From assembly GCF_003332305.1 (NCBI RefSeq), contig NZ_QOIO01000040.1, positions 1 through 52,714 on the forward strand: DNA of 52,714 nucleotides, written 5' to 3'. The stretch comes from Microvirga aerophila. Lineage in GTDB: Bacteria > Pseudomonadota > Alphaproteobacteria > Rhizobiales > Beijerinckiaceae. The notes beneath the pieces are model-generated. The model did no database searches, was not told where the DNA came from, and was given only the letters and a program-made list of their open reading frames with translations. The stretch's first letter is position 1, and every line of letters starts with the position of its first letter. Both the position numbers and the translations under genes were made by a program. This document shows positions 7,794 through 18,449 of the stretch, in pieces.

Positions 7794-8954
7794 TCAAAGG
7801 ATCAGGAAATCGTCGTAGGCCAGCTGCGCTTTCCTGACACCGACGAACGTGACGGTGCCGCCATCGGCGAGCTTGAGAACCGCCTCTCCGGATACATCAT
7901 TGATGTTACGGTAGAGTTGGGAGAAGTTCTTCACGCCCGCGGCCAATTTGGACACCTGCACCAAGTTGCCGCCGTTCGGCTCGAAATCCAGGATGATGTC
8001 GTGCCCGGACGAAGCTGTCCGGTAAACGAATTTGTCTATGCCACTGCCCCCATTGAGCGTGTCGTTCCCTCTGAGACCTTCCAGCCAATCGTTGCCGCCA
8101 TAGCCGAAGATCACGTCGTCCTGCTGGCTGCCGGAAAGGGTGTCGGCCCCGGAGCCGCCCACTATGGTGGGCTCCGGGGTTGTGGCGGACAGGGCCCAGG
8201 CGCGGATGTAGTCGATCTGGAACTCGGCCGGAAACTGTGTTGACGCATCCGGTGCGCCCGGCCAGTTGCCGCCCACGGCCAGCCCGGCCAGCAGATACAT
8301 CGGCTCGTCCATTCCTGCAGGGGTCTGCATCGTGTAAACCTCCTGCCCGTCGAGGTAGAAGGTGATCGCGTCCGCGGTCCAAAGGGTGCCGTAGGAGTGG
8401 AAGCCTTGCGAGAGATCGACGCCAGCCGCATAGGACTGGGTGTCGTAGACATGCTGGCCGGACGCGTCCTTCCAATGGGACCCGACATAGTATGTGGTCG
8501 GGTCATGTCCGAGCAGTTCGAGCACGTCGATTTCCGGCGGCCAGTTTCCGCTTTGCGGCAGCATCCAGAAGGCGGGCCACAAGCCCTGGCCCGAAGGCAC
8601 CTGGGCGGAAATCTCGAAATAGCCGTAGGTCTGCGAGAACGTGCCATGCGTGGTGATGAGCCCTGACACGTAAGGAAGGTTCTCGGTTAATCCAGTTTCC
8701 GGCGAAACGCTCGCCCTGATGGTGAGAATGCCGTCGCCGGCTTGGTTCTGGTCCTGATCGATCCGAAACGGATCGAGGTGTGGATATTTCTGTACGACGG
8801 CCGTCGAGCGATCCGCGAAATACTGCATCTCGCCATTGGTCGAGAGGGTGCGTCCGCCCCACCAGTACTTCGTGCCCCAGACCGATGTGTCGAGATAGCT
8901 GCCGGTGAATTCGTCCGAAAACGTCAGTGTATAGCTGTCGAGATTAAGTGACAT
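7794..8954 (-). CDS. Glycoside hydrolase family 16 beta-glucanase with C-terminal RTX repeats
   Basis: A 386-aa predicted secreted endo-beta-glucanase/lichenase-type enzyme (ExoK/EglC relatives in rhizobia trim exopolysaccharide). The GH16 domain spans about 8-255, with the active-site signature EIDVLE at 141-146 (nucleophile Glu141, acid/base Glu146) and the upstream block GYFEISAQVPSGQGLWPAFW. The C-terminus has calcium-binding GGxGxDxLxG nonapeptides (GGSGADTLSG, GGNDWLEG, GNDTLNGGSGIDKF) and ends DFLIL, typical of type I secretion substrates. There is no N-terminal signal peptide, consistent with that route, but no type I exporter is in the window. The start ATG 8954 has AGGGGG upstream. 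The exact polysaccharide is unknown. Confidence 0.9.
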   Translation of the reverse strand: MSLNLDSYTLTFSDEFTGSYLDTSVWGTKYWWGGRTLSTNGEMQYFADRSTAVVQKYPHLDPFRIDQDQNQAGDGILTIRASVSPETGLTENLPYVSGLITTHGTFSQTYGYFEISAQVPSGQGLWPAFWMLPQSGNWPPEIDVLELLGHDPTTYYVGSHWKDASGQHVYDTQSYAAGVDLSQGFHSYGTLWTADAITFYLDGQEVYTMQTPAGMDEPMYLLAGLAVGGNWPGAPDASTQFPAEFQIDYIRAWALSATTPEPTIVGGSGADTLSGSQQDDVIFGYGGNDWLEGLRGNDTLNGGSGIDKFVYRTASSGHDIILDFEPNGGNLVQVSKLAAGVKNFSQLYRNINDVSGEAVLKLADGGTVTFVGVRKAQLAYDDFLIL

Positions 8955-9170
8955 ATGCGCCCCCTGCGCGTTTCACGCTCATTGTCTCAGGGCAGCATAC
9001 GTTGGGGCTGGTTAAGGCCTGACATAGGATGGAAGGTCTGAACGTCGCACCCTCGCTCTGCCAAGGCGGCTACGGCGAAAGCGCAAAGGGGCTGCCCATC
9101 TTAAGAGCCGCGCCCATCGTCGAGTTGCGTGCTAAAATCCCGCCTCCACGTCCTGTTGCAGGGGGCTTGG

Positions 9171-9809
9171 ATGACTGAGGCTCTGGACTGGCGAACGGTT
9201 TACGATTTCTGGTTTCCGATCGAACTGGACGGTGCGGATACGGCGACCCACTGGCGCATGCTGACATGGTGGATGCGCGGCGGCGCGAGTGCGGAACTCG
9301 GACCGCTCGCGCCGATCCTGGACGCAGCCCGATCCGGTCACCTGGACAATTGGGCCGATAACCCCTGGGGACGGCTGTCCCTCATCATCGTGCTCGACCA
9401 GTTCACGCGCGGCCTCCTGGCTGGGACGCCTGAGGCTTACGCATCCGATCCCGAGGCGCTACGCCTCGCCGAGGAGGGGTTGAGGAACGGACACTACGAT
9501 GCGCTTGGGAGCAACTGGGAGAAGTTCTTCTTCCTGCTTCCCACCGCTCATGCGGAAGGGCCGGATCACCTGGAGCGTTTGGACCGGATCGTCGCGATCT
9601 CGGAGACGGCATTGGAGGAGGCGCCTGCGCACCTTCGGCCAATCTACGAGTTTTCTTTGAGCCAGGCCCGCGGCCACCGCGGCGTGATCGGCCGCTTCGG
9701 CCGCTTTCCGCACCGCAACGCATTGCTTGGGCGCGAGTCCACGCCCGAGGAACTGGCCTATCTGGAGAAGGGCGACTACGTTTATAACCGCCAGCCGCCG
9801 CAAGGGTGA
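9171..9809 (+). CDS. DUF924 family protein
   Basis: A 212-aa soluble protein with the DUF924 signatures: an N-terminal VYDFWFP, WADNPWGRLSLIIVLDQFTRG in the middle, then FFFLLPTAHAEGPDHLER and GRFPHRNALLGRESTPEE. The family is an all-alpha TPR-like fold of unknown biochemical role, widespread in proteobacteria. The start is ATG 9171, preceded by GGGGG; earlier in-frame codons at 9129 lack a binding site and family similarity. It lies in a convergent arrangement with the methylmalonyl-CoA mutase large subunit; the two stop codons are about 5 bp apart. Confidence 0.88.
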   Translation: MTEALDWRTVYDFWFPIELDGADTATHWRMLTWWMRGGASAELGPLAPILDAARSGHLDNWADNPWGRLSLIIVLDQFTRGLLAGTPEAYASDPEALRLAEEGLRNGHYDALGSNWEKFFFLLPTAHAEGPDHLERLDRIVAISETALEEAPAHLRPIYEFSLSQARGHRGVIGRFGRFPHRNALLGRESTPEELAYLEKGDYVYNRQPPQG

Positions 9810-9814
9810 GCGAT

Positions 9815-11992
<2,178 letters not shown>

Positions 11993-12086
11993 GGTCGGAA
12001 CGAATACTCTCAGAAGTCGCGATGCCGAAATGTGCCTTATTCTAGGGCATCCGGCTGCGCTAGGCTATCGGAGCATCGTCGGGGGC

Positions 12087-12135
12087 CTCCACGGTCTTCC
12101 GGGGGCGGACGAAGCGGCCCCGGAAGACCGTGGAG
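12087..12135 (-). terminator. 18-bp perfect hairpin after the first exported paralogue
   Basis: Arms 12087-12104 and 12118-12135 are perfectly complementary (18 bp) around a 13-nt loop, beginning 6 bp past the stop codon of the gene at 12142. There is no T-run on the minus side, so it may be a rho-assisted or transcript-stabilising structure instead of a classical intrinsic terminator. It separates that gene from the mutase large subunit. Confidence 0.55.
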
Positions 12136-12141
12136 ATTGAT

Positions 12142-12510
12142 TTACCCCCGCTTCTCGGCGTTCCAGTTGCCCGAGCAGACACGCCCGCCAGAGGTCGACC
12201 AGGTGCCGGTTCCGTTGTTGCCCGAGAGGCGGCCTGTCACGTTGGCGCGGTCCTGCCCGCGCGAGATGCTGGCCGAGACGGAGCCGTTGGGCTGAACCCG
12301 GCCGTTGACGTTGAATTGCTCCGGTCCACCGTAGCGGGCCTGGCCGTTCTGGATGATCACCGAGTAGCGATAGGCGCGGTCGCAAGCACCCTGCTGCGTC
12401 ACGACCTCGACGCTCCAGTTGCCGTCGAACCGGGTTGTCTGCGCGAGAACAGGCGGGGCGAGCATGCAGCTCATCACAGTCGCCGCACCGAGCCATGCAA
12501 AAATCCGCAT
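12142..12510 (-). CDS. Small exported protein, paralogue of the protein at 12680
   Basis: A 122-aa protein with a signal peptide (MRIFAWLGAATVMSCMLAPP, cleavage after VLA-Q). The mature domain is about 95 aa and reads WSVEVVTQQGACDRAYRYSV, then NGxxRY, GRVxPxGxVxxxI, a TGRLSGxxGTGTWS block and CSGNW. Two cysteines (CDR and VCSG) are positioned to form a disulfide, so a periplasmic beta-sandwich or barrel is plausible. I do not recognise a named function. The neighbour at 12680 shares the same layout, showing tandem duplication. The start ATG 12510 is chosen because the signal peptide begins there. The gene lies between the two mutase subunit genes but ends in its own hairpin. Confidence 0.75.
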   Translation of the reverse strand: MRIFAWLGAATVMSCMLAPPVLAQTTRFDGNWSVEVVTQQGACDRAYRYSVIIQNGQARYGGPEQFNVNGRVQPNGSVSASISRGQDRANVTGRLSGNNGTGTWSTSGGRVCSGNWNAEKRG

Positions 12511-12599
12511 CGAGAACTCCACTATCCTCATTGAAGAGGTTAGGTAACGAAGGGTCTTTCAGGGCGGTTCCCGGGCGGTCTGTCAGCTTCCCGTGATGG

Positions 12600-12636
12600 A
12601 AAAGAAAAAGCCGCCGCATCGAGGGACGCGGCGGCG
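12600..12636 (-). terminator. Rho-independent terminator after the second exported paralogue
   Basis: Stem GCCGCCGC (12611-12618) / GCGGCGGC (12629-12636) with a 10-nt loop. On the minus strand it is followed by TTTTTCTTTT. This is a textbook intrinsic terminator for the gene ending at 12680. Confidence 0.88.
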
Positions 12637-12679
12637 TGAAGTGTATTGTTATTGTTGATGGTCCTGGTCAGGTCGTCCG

Positions 12680-13072
12680 TTAAGACTGGACGATATTGGA
12701 GCGCTTCTGGGCCGTCCAGCGGCCCGTGCAGCCGAGCATGCCGAGGGTCCAAGTGCCGGACCCCGATTTGCCGTTGAGTCGGCCGGTGGCATCGACCTTG
12801 GCGATGCTGCGGCGGATATCGAGGTCCACAGCGCCGTCGGGGCCGATACGGCCCGAGACGGTGGTCGGCGAGTCGCCCGGCGCGAGAAGGTAGCGGACGT
12901 TCCCGTTCTCAATGGCGATCGAATAGCCGTAGGTGCGGTCGCACAGGCCGGAATCCGTCACCATCTGGACGCTCCAGGTGCCGTCGTTTCGGTCGGACGA
13001 GGCGGCGAAGGCGCCGCCGATCAGGGTCAAACCGAGGCCGAGGGCCAGAGCGGATCTCTTCGCAAAGGTCAT
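12680..13072 (-). CDS. Small exported protein, paralogue of the protein at 12142
   Basis: A 130-aa protein with a signal peptide (MTFAKRSALALGLGLTLIGG, cleavage near AFAA-S). The mature part parallels the downstream gene: WSVQMVTDSGLCDRTYGYSI, IENGNVRY, GRIGPDGAVDLDI, a TGRLNGKSGSGTWT block and GCTGRW, with the same two-cysteine spacing pattern. The function is unknown; I infer a periplasmic disulfide-stabilised domain. The start ATG 13072 has GGGAG upstream and avoids overlap with the mutase small subunit, whose stop is 47 bp upstream. A strong intrinsic terminator follows, so it may be the last gene of a mutA transcript or have its own promoter. Confidence 0.78.
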   Translation of the reverse strand: MTFAKRSALALGLGLTLIGGAFAASSDRNDGTWSVQMVTDSGLCDRTYGYSIAIENGNVRYLLAPGDSPTTVSGRIGPDGAVDLDIRRSIAKVDATGRLNGKSGSGTWTLGMLGCTGRWTAQKRSNIVQS

Positions 13073-13119
13073 TGCCGTGCTTCTCCCGGTTGCGAGCCCG
13101 GGACGGAAAACCTCACGGT

Positions 13120-14976
13120 TCAGGCGCAGGCTGCTTCCAGAGCCTCGCTCAAGACCTTGAGGGTGTCGCACCCGGCGTAAATGAATGTGGTAATGCCGGA
13201 GCGGGCAAGCTCATCTTCATCTTTTCCCGGTCGGCCTGCTAGATAAATGGGTCCTGATCCGGCAGACCGCAAGGTATCGGCCGTCTGTTTTGCGTGATTT
13301 TCGTAAATTTCGTCCGTCGAGCAGATGCATGAAAGCTTGGCTTTGCTTTCACGGTAAGCTTGTAGAAGCTTATCACTATCTGAAAACCCGTCGCTCATGA
13401 CAGTTTCTATTCCACCGGCCTCGAAGAAGTTCTTGGCGAAGGTCGCGCGAGCCGTGAAGGCGGAAGCCGGGCCGAGATTGGCCAGGAACACTTTCGGCCG
13501 CGACCCGGTCTTAGCCAGATAGGCGTCGGACAGATCGCGCAGGCGCTCAAAGGGCTCTGAAGCGCGGGTGGAGGGCAGGGGTGCGATTTCGACTGCTGCG
13601 CCGGTTTGCTCGTCTTGCGCCTGTGGGATAAGGGCTAGGACGGAAACGTCCGCTTCCCGGATGTTCGGAAACTCGCTCGTGCCGGTGATCGGCTCTCTAC
13701 GGGTGGCCACCGCCTTCTCGCGCTGCGCCCGTACAGCCGCGATGCGCTGCTGAAGGGCTCCGCGGGCGAGGCTTTCTACGATTCCGCCCTCGCGCTCGAT
13801 CTCCTGGAAAAGCCCCCAGGCCTTTTCGCAGAGTGCATCTGTCAGCGCCTCGAAGCCGCCGGCTCCGGCGACAGGATCGGCTACCCGCCAGAGATTGGCC
13901 TCGTCGAGCAGGATCAGCTGCGTATTGCGCGCGACCCGTCGCGCAAAGGCATCCGGCAGGCCAAGCGCGGACGTGAAGGGCAGCACGGTGATCGCATCCG
14001 CTCCACCGATGCCTGCCGAGAAGGCCGCGACAGTGGCCCGCAGCATGTTCACCCATGGGTCGCGCCGGGTGGTCATGCGCCAGGCGGTTTCGGCGTGGAG
14101 GCGGATGGGTTTGGAGGAGAGGCCGGAGGCCTCCTCGATGCGCGCCCATAGCCGCCGCAGGGCCCGGAACTTGGCAACGGTCAGGAACTCATCCGCATCC
14201 GCCACGAGCAGGAACGCGAGGGTGTCCCGCGCTGCCTCGACGGAATGGCCGTTGGCCTCGAGCGCCCGCAAATAGGCAACGCCCGTGGTGAGCACGGCCG
14301 CAAGCTCCTGCGCTTCGCTGCCGCCGCCTTCGTGATAAGGCCGCCCATCGGCCAGAAACGCTCGGCCCCTGAACCCGCGCCCGTCGAGATCTGCGAGAAC
14401 GGCGCCCATGCGACGAGTTACCTCCTCCCAGGGAACGGACAGGTGCCCGAGGGCCGCCATGGCTCCGATCGGGTCCATGCCGAGATCGAGAGAGAGGTCT
14501 CCAAGCCTGTGGCCGCGCCGTTCCGCCAGCTCGATCAGCAGGCCGGCCATCTTGCGGCCCTTGCCGCCCGCGTCGAGGCGCAGGTGGATGAGGTCGAGCA
14601 TGACGCCCGACAGGGTGCGGTCGAGGTCCTCGACACTCCTTGCGCCGACGCCGAAACCCCGCGCCGCCGGGGCCTTGCGGGTGACCAGCGTCAGCGCATC
14701 CGCACCGCCGTCGAGATCGACAAGGGCGAGTTCATTAGCCTTGGCCGGGTCTGGATGATCGGTCCTTTGGGACACGCGCCACCGCCCAGGCTCGGCGCGG
14801 CTGATGCGCGAAGTGCCCTCGGCCTTTGGGTAAAGCGGCTGGATCTCGATGCCGTCATGGGTGCGGCCCACGAGCTTTTTCTGGAAATCCGCGCCCTTCA
14901 GCACCCCCTCGACCAGACCGAGCCATTGCTCGCGGGTGGGAATGGGGAAGTCGGCGGCAAAGTTCAGATCGTCCAC
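13120..14976 (-). CDS. mutA: Methylmalonyl-CoA mutase small (non-catalytic) subunit
   Basis: A 618-aa partner of the large subunit in the alpha/beta heterodimeric mutase. It keeps the barrel-like N-terminal architecture (VSQRTDHPDPAKAN, WVNMLRATVAAFSAGIGGAD, RNTQLILLDEANLWRVADP). The C-terminal cobalamin-like domain lacks the DxHxxG cobalt-ligand motif; the equivalent stretch reads LGPASAFTARATFA. That loss is normal for the small subunit, which does not bind B12. The start is ATG 14976. In most genomes mutA and mutB are adjacent; here 1.1 kb with two exported-protein genes separates them. Confidence 0.93.
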   Translation of the reverse strand: MDDLNFAADFPIPTREQWLGLVEGVLKGADFQKKLVGRTHDGIEIQPLYPKAEGTSRISRAEPGRWRVSQRTDHPDPAKANELALVDLDGGADALTLVTRKAPAARGFGVGARSVEDLDRTLSGVMLDLIHLRLDAGGKGRKMAGLLIELAERRGHRLGDLSLDLGMDPIGAMAALGHLSVPWEEVTRRMGAVLADLDGRGFRGRAFLADGRPYHEGGGSEAQELAAVLTTGVAYLRALEANGHSVEAARDTLAFLLVADADEFLTVAKFRALRRLWARIEEASGLSSKPIRLHAETAWRMTTRRDPWVNMLRATVAAFSAGIGGADAITVLPFTSALGLPDAFARRVARNTQLILLDEANLWRVADPVAGAGGFEALTDALCEKAWGLFQEIEREGGIVESLARGALQQRIAAVRAQREKAVATRREPITGTSEFPNIREADVSVLALIPQAQDEQTGAAVEIAPLPSTRASEPFERLRDLSDAYLAKTGSRPKVFLANLGPASAFTARATFAKNFFEAGGIETVMSDGFSDSDKLLQAYRESKAKLSCICSTDEIYENHAKQTADTLRSAGSGPIYLAGRPGKDEDELARSGITTFIYAGCDTLKVLSEALEAACA

Positions 14977-15080
14977 GGGTCACGCCTCGTCCGAAGCAGC
15001 CTGTATCGTAGGGAGCGGTATATCGGGTCCGGCGGGCTGAGGGAACGCTACGATGGTCAAGCGGCCGCCGCTCCACCTCC

Positions 15081-15172
15081 GTCATCCCCGGGCCTGTTCC
15101 GGGAATCCACGCCCTGATGCGGCTGAAGACGTGGATGGCCGGGACAAGCCCGGCCAGGACGGAAACAGCGGC
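15081..15172. repeat. Rhizobiales palindromic intergenic repeat (CGTCATCCCCGGG type)
   Basis: An imperfect long hairpin: a CCCCGGGCCTGTTCCGGGAAT arm with ATCCACG is mirrored by CGTGGAT followed by GGCCGGGACAAGCCCGG. It resembles the short GTCATCC-CCGGG palindromes at 22232-22264 and 43350-43377. It sits between the start of mutA and the 3' end of the DUF2267 gene, both on the minus strand, so it could act as a terminator or mRNA-end structure. Confidence 0.6.
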
Positions 15173-15190
15173 GTATGGGGTAGCGGGTGA

Positions 15191-15574
15191 TCAGACGAAC
15201 TGCGACAGCCCGGGGATCGAGCCGACGATGGGGCCCATCACGTCCTCACCGGCCTTCTCGCGGCCGTAGGCGAAGAGTTCCTTGCCTAGGGGCTGCATCT
15301 GACCCATGGAGACGCCCACGCCCATGAGCTGGCCGCCCAGCGCCATGACGCCGCCACCCATGGCGCCCATCATGCCCATGATGCCGCCGCCCGAGCTGTC
15401 GCCCTGGGCGCTGCTGATCGCATCCTCGGCTCCCGGCAAGGCCGCGACGAGCTGGCCGACTTCGTTCGCCGGACCCTCTTTCTGGAGATACGCGAGAATG
15501 AGGCCGATCGCCTTTCTGGCCACCGAGGCCTCAAGTCCCGTCTTTTCCGTCACGCGAGCGATCAGCTCATCCAT
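15191..15574 (-). CDS. DUF2267-like small protein
   Basis: A 127-aa protein. The N-terminal half (MDELIARVTEKTGLEASVAR, then AIGLILAYLQKEGP, LVAALPGAEDAI) looks like the helical DUF2267 module. The middle is Gly/Met-rich (GGGIMGMMGAMGGGVMALGG), and the C-terminus is PLGKELFAYGREKAGEDVMG. The function is unknown, and the glycine/methionine stretch may be a hydrophobic hairpin or membrane-associating segment. The start ATG 15574 has AGGAGA seven bases upstream. It is divergent from the HerA-like ATPase gene, with a 123-bp shared promoter region. Confidence 0.75.
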   Translation of the reverse strand: MDELIARVTEKTGLEASVARKAIGLILAYLQKEGPANEVGQLVAALPGAEDAISSAQGDSSGGGIMGMMGAMGGGVMALGGQLMGVGVSMGQMQPLGKELFAYGREKAGEDVMGPIVGSIPGLSQFV

Positions 15575-15697
15575 GTGATTCTCCTAAAACTGGTGTGAGG
15601 CGGTACTTCGGGCGACTAAGGCGTGAAATCAAGAAGCGTGAGAGTGGAAACCGGAGGATGGATTGCCTATGACAATGGGGCACTCGGGAGAGACACG

Positions 15698-17236
15698 ATG
15701 CTCCAGGACGGAAAAATCTTCATCGGCAAGAGCGCCAAGCCGGAAACGCTGGATTTGCGGCTCGCCAACCGGCACGGGCTGATCACGGGCGCCACGGGCA
15801 CCGGCAAGACCGTATCGCTGCAGGTGCTGGCGGAAGGTTTCTCTCAAGCCGGCGTTCCGGTCTTCGCCGCCGACATCAAGGGCGATCTCTCGGGACTGGC
15901 GGCGCCCGGCAACGGCAAGGAGCCTCTGGTCAAGCGCGCCAAAGACATCGGCGTCGACTACGCGCCAGACCAGTTTCCGGTGGTGTTCTGGGACCTGTTC
16001 GGCGAGCAGGGCCACCGAGTGCGCGCAACCGTGTCCGAGATGGGACCGCTGTTGCTTTCGCGCCTTCTCGACCTCAACGACACGCAGGAGGGTGTGCTCA
16101 ACATCGCGTTCCGCATCGCCGACGAGCAGGGTCTGCTGCTTCTCGACCTGAAGGATCTGCGGGCGCTGCTGCAGCTCATTTCCGAGAACGCGCAGGAGCT
16201 CACCACCACCTACGGCAACGTCTCGAAAGCCACCGTAGGCACGATCATGCGCCAGCTCCTCGTGCTGGAGAACCAGCAGGGCGACGAGTTCCTCGGCGAG
16301 CCCGCGCTCGACATCAGGGACCTGATGCGCACCGATCGGGATGGGCGCGGAATCGTCAACATCCTGGCGGCCGACAAGCTCATGAACAACCCGCGGCTCT
16401 ACGCCACTTTCCTGCTCTGGCTCATGTCGGAGCTGTTCGAGGAACTGCCCGAAGTGGGCGATCTCGATCAGCCCAAGCTCGTGTTCTTCTTCGACGAGGC
16501 GCATCTGCTTTTCGCGGACGCGCCCAAGGCCCTGACCGAGACGGTGGAGCGGGTCGTGCGCCTCATCCGCTCCAAGGGCGTGGGCGTCTATTTCATCACG
16601 CAGAACCCTGTGGACATTCCGGAAACCGTGCTCGCTCAGCTTGGCAACCGGGTGCAGCACGCGCTGCGCGCCTACACGCCGCGCGAGCAGAAGGCGGTGC
16701 GCGTCGCAGCTCAGACCTTCCGCCAGAACCCGGCTTTCGACACCGAGAAAGCCATTACGGAACTCGGCGTCGGCGAGGCGCTGGTCTCGACCCTGGAAGG
16801 CAAGGGCTCGCCCTCCATGGTGGAGCGTACCTTGATCGCGCCGCCCATGGCGCAGGTCGGGCCGATCGAGCTCGCGGAACGGCAGCGGATCATCGCCGGC
16901 AGCCCGATGCGCGGGAAATACGATCAGCCGATCGATTCCGAATCCGCCTACGAGATGCTGGCGCAGCGAGCCGAGAAGGCTGCCACCGAGGCGCAGGCCG
17001 CCGCAGGCGGCGGAGGCATCTTAGACATGCTCGGGGGGCTTTTCGGCACGACGGGATCACGCAAGGGTTCCATGACGGTGGGGCAGCGCGTCACCCGGGA
17101 AGTCACCCGCACCATCGTCAACCAGACCGTGGGCAATATCGCGGCCGAGATCGGCAAATCCATCGGCGGCCGCCAGGGCAGCTCTATCGGCCGCGCTATT
17201 GTGCGCGGAACCTTGGGCGGGCTGCTGCGGCGCTAA
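15698..17236 (+). CDS. DUF853/HerA-like P-loop ATPase
   Basis: A 512-aa ATPase of the FtsK/HerA superfamily (E. coli YjgR type, DUF853). Walker A GATGTGKT is at about 29-36, a Walker B-like [11 protein letters not shown] lies in the middle, and the sensor/arginine region is [20 protein letters not shown]. The tail is Gly-rich ([20 protein letters not shown]) and ends in a conserved basic helix. Members are predicted DNA-translocating or helicase-like motors; the cellular role is unproven. The start ATG 15698 is preceded by GGGAGA; a longer frame from 15623 lacks a clear site. It is convergent with aqpS (11 bp between stops). Confidence 0.85.
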   Translation: MLQDGKIFIGKSAKPETLDLRLANRHGLITGATGTGKTVSLQVLAEGFSQAGVPVFAADIKGDLSGLAAPGNGKEPLVKRAKDIGVDYAPDQFPVVFWDLFGEQGHRVRATVSEMGPLLLSRLLDLNDTQEGVLNIAFRIADEQGLLLLDLKDLRALLQLISENAQELTTTYGNVSKATVGTIMRQLLVLENQQGDEFLGEPALDIRDLMRTDRDGRGIVNILAADKLMNNPRLYATFLLWLMSELFEELPEVGDLDQPKLVFFFDEAHLLFADAPKALTETVERVVRLIRSKGVGVYFITQNPVDIPETVLAQLGNRVQHALRAYTPREQKAVRVAAQTFRQNPAFDTEKAITELGVGEALVSTLEGKGSPSMVERTLIAPPMAQVGPIELAERQRIIAGSPMRGKYDQPIDSESAYEMLAQRAEKAATEAQAAAGGGGILDMLGGLFGTTGSRKGSMTVGQRVTREVTRTIVNQTVGNIAAEIGKSIGGRQGSSIGRAIVRGTLGGLLRR

Positions 17237-17247
17237 AAGATTCTCCC

Positions 17248-17922
17248 CTAGGCCGACGCCCGTTTCGCCGGCCAGACCACGCTTTGCAGAAGGACGGCTG
17301 CAAGCATTCCCGCCGCTTGCGCCAGGATGAAGCCCGGCGCGTCTGCAGGCGCGATTCCCGCGAATGTATTCGACAAGGCGCGGGCGATGGTCACGGCGGG
17401 GTTGGCGAACGACGTGGAGGCCGTGAACCAGTAAGCCGCCGTGATGTACAGGCCAACCGCATGAGGCACCGCCATCGGCGCCCGCGCCACGCATCCGAAG
17501 ATCGTCAGCAACAGACCGAATGTCGCGATGAATTCCGCCAGCCACTGGCCCGAACCTGTCCGAGCCGTGACGGAGAGCTGCCAGAGGGGCAGCTCGAACA
17601 TCAAATGCGCCGTCCAGACGCCGATGACAGCGCCAAGGATCTGCGCGCCCGCATAGAGGCCAGCCTCCTTCCAGGGAAAGGTCCGCTTCAACGCAAACCC
17701 AAGGGTCACGGCAGGGTTGAAATGCGCACCCGAGACGGGACCGAAGATCAGGATCAGGACGACAAGGACCGCCCCGGTCGGCAGGGTATTGCCCAGAAGG
17801 GCGAGCGCGATGTTCCCGCCGGCCAGCTTCGCGCCCATGATGCCCGAGCCCACGACGGTCGCAAGGAGAAAAGCCGTCCCGAGTGCTTCGGCAAGGAGGC
17901 GTCGTGACAGGGGTTCGCTCAC
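17248..17922 (-). CDS. aqpS: Aquaglyceroporin AqpS (arsenite channel)
   Basis: A 224-aa six-helix MIP-family channel with both pore half-helix motifs, HFNPAVTLG and FANPAVTIARAL, and the NTFAGIAPADAPGF stretch seen in AqpS of Sinorhizobium. In that system arsenate reduced by ArsC leaves the cell as arsenite through AqpS down its gradient, replacing an ArsB/Acr3 pump. The start is GTG 17922, in the overlap GTGA with the arsC stop codon, giving translational coupling. A longer reading to 18189 would run through arsC and is rejected. It is the last gene of arsR-arsC-aqpS; no arsB, acr3 or arsH is in the window. Confidence 0.9.
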   Translation of the reverse strand: MSEPLSRRLLAEALGTAFLLATVVGSGIMGAKLAGGNIALALLGNTLPTGAVLVVLILIFGPVSGAHFNPAVTLGFALKRTFPWKEAGLYAGAQILGAVIGVWTAHLMFELPLWQLSVTARTGSGQWLAEFIATFGLLLTIFGCVARAPMAVPHAVGLYITAAYWFTASTSFANPAVTIARALSNTFAGIAPADAPGFILAQAAGMLAAVLLQSVVWPAKRASA

Positions 17923-18449
17923 GGGAGGTTCCCCGGCGGAGGCTGCGTCGCGCCTTCCATCTCGCCGATTTCCTTGAGCTGTGTGCGCATGGACCGGTCG
18001 TCTAAAGTGGCCATCGGTAGCGCCACGAAGGCCTGGATACGGTTCCGCAGGTACTTGAACGCCGTCACGACGGCGCGCTCCTTCTCGATCTCCGTTCCCG
18101 TGGCGGCGGCGGGATCCTCGATACCCCAATGCGCCGTCATCGGATGGCCGGGCCAAACAGGGCACGCCTCGCCGGCTGCGCTGTCGCAAACCGTAAAGAT
18201 GAAATCCATCTGTGGAGCGTCAGGCCGGTCGAATTCCTCCCAGCTTTTCGACCGCATGCCGTCGGTCGGGTAACCAAAGCTCTCCAGGACCTTCAGGGCC
18301 AAGGGATTAACCGTGCCTTTGGGCAGGCTTCCCGCCGAGAAGACGTTGAAGCGACCCTGCCCGTCCTTGCGCAGAATGCCTTCCGCCAGGATCGAACGGG
18401 CGGTATTGCCCGTGCAGAGGAACAAGACGTTGAGCGTGCGTTCAGTCAT
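17919..18449 (-). CDS. arsC: Arsenate reductase ArsC, low-molecular-weight phosphatase type
   Basis: A 176-aa cytoplasmic enzyme reducing arsenate to arsenite. The phosphatase-like P-loop CTGNTAR is at 12-18 (CX5R), and two further cysteines at 88 (FTVCD) and 96 (EACPVWPG) form the disulfide relay of thioredoxin-coupled ArsC. The WPGHPMTAHWGIEDPAA block and Asp in the DPA region fit the general acid. Its start overlaps the arsR stop by 8 bp and its stop overlaps the aqpS start, so the three genes are one operon. The C-terminus is about 30 residues longer than in minimal ArsC proteins. Confidence 0.93.
   Translation of the reverse strand: MTERTLNVLFLCTGNTARSILAEGILRKDGQGRFNVFSAGSLPKGTVNPLALKVLESFGYPTDGMRSKSWEEFDRPDAPQMDFIFTVCDSAAGEACPVWPGHPMTAHWGIEDPAAATGTEIEKERAVVTAFKYLRNRIQAFVALPMATLDDRSMRTQLKEIGEMEGATQPPPGNLP

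Noticed and set aside
15081..15172. Small RNA gene in the palindromic repeat
   Set aside because: The hairpin matches a dispersed repeat type found at other gene ends in this window, so a specific RNA gene is not needed to explain it.
17923..18189. N-terminal extension of AqpS to 18189
   Set aside because: The extra frame is arginine-rich, has no membrane character, and lies wholly inside arsC in another frame; the GTG at 17922 starts the channel with GTGA coupling.
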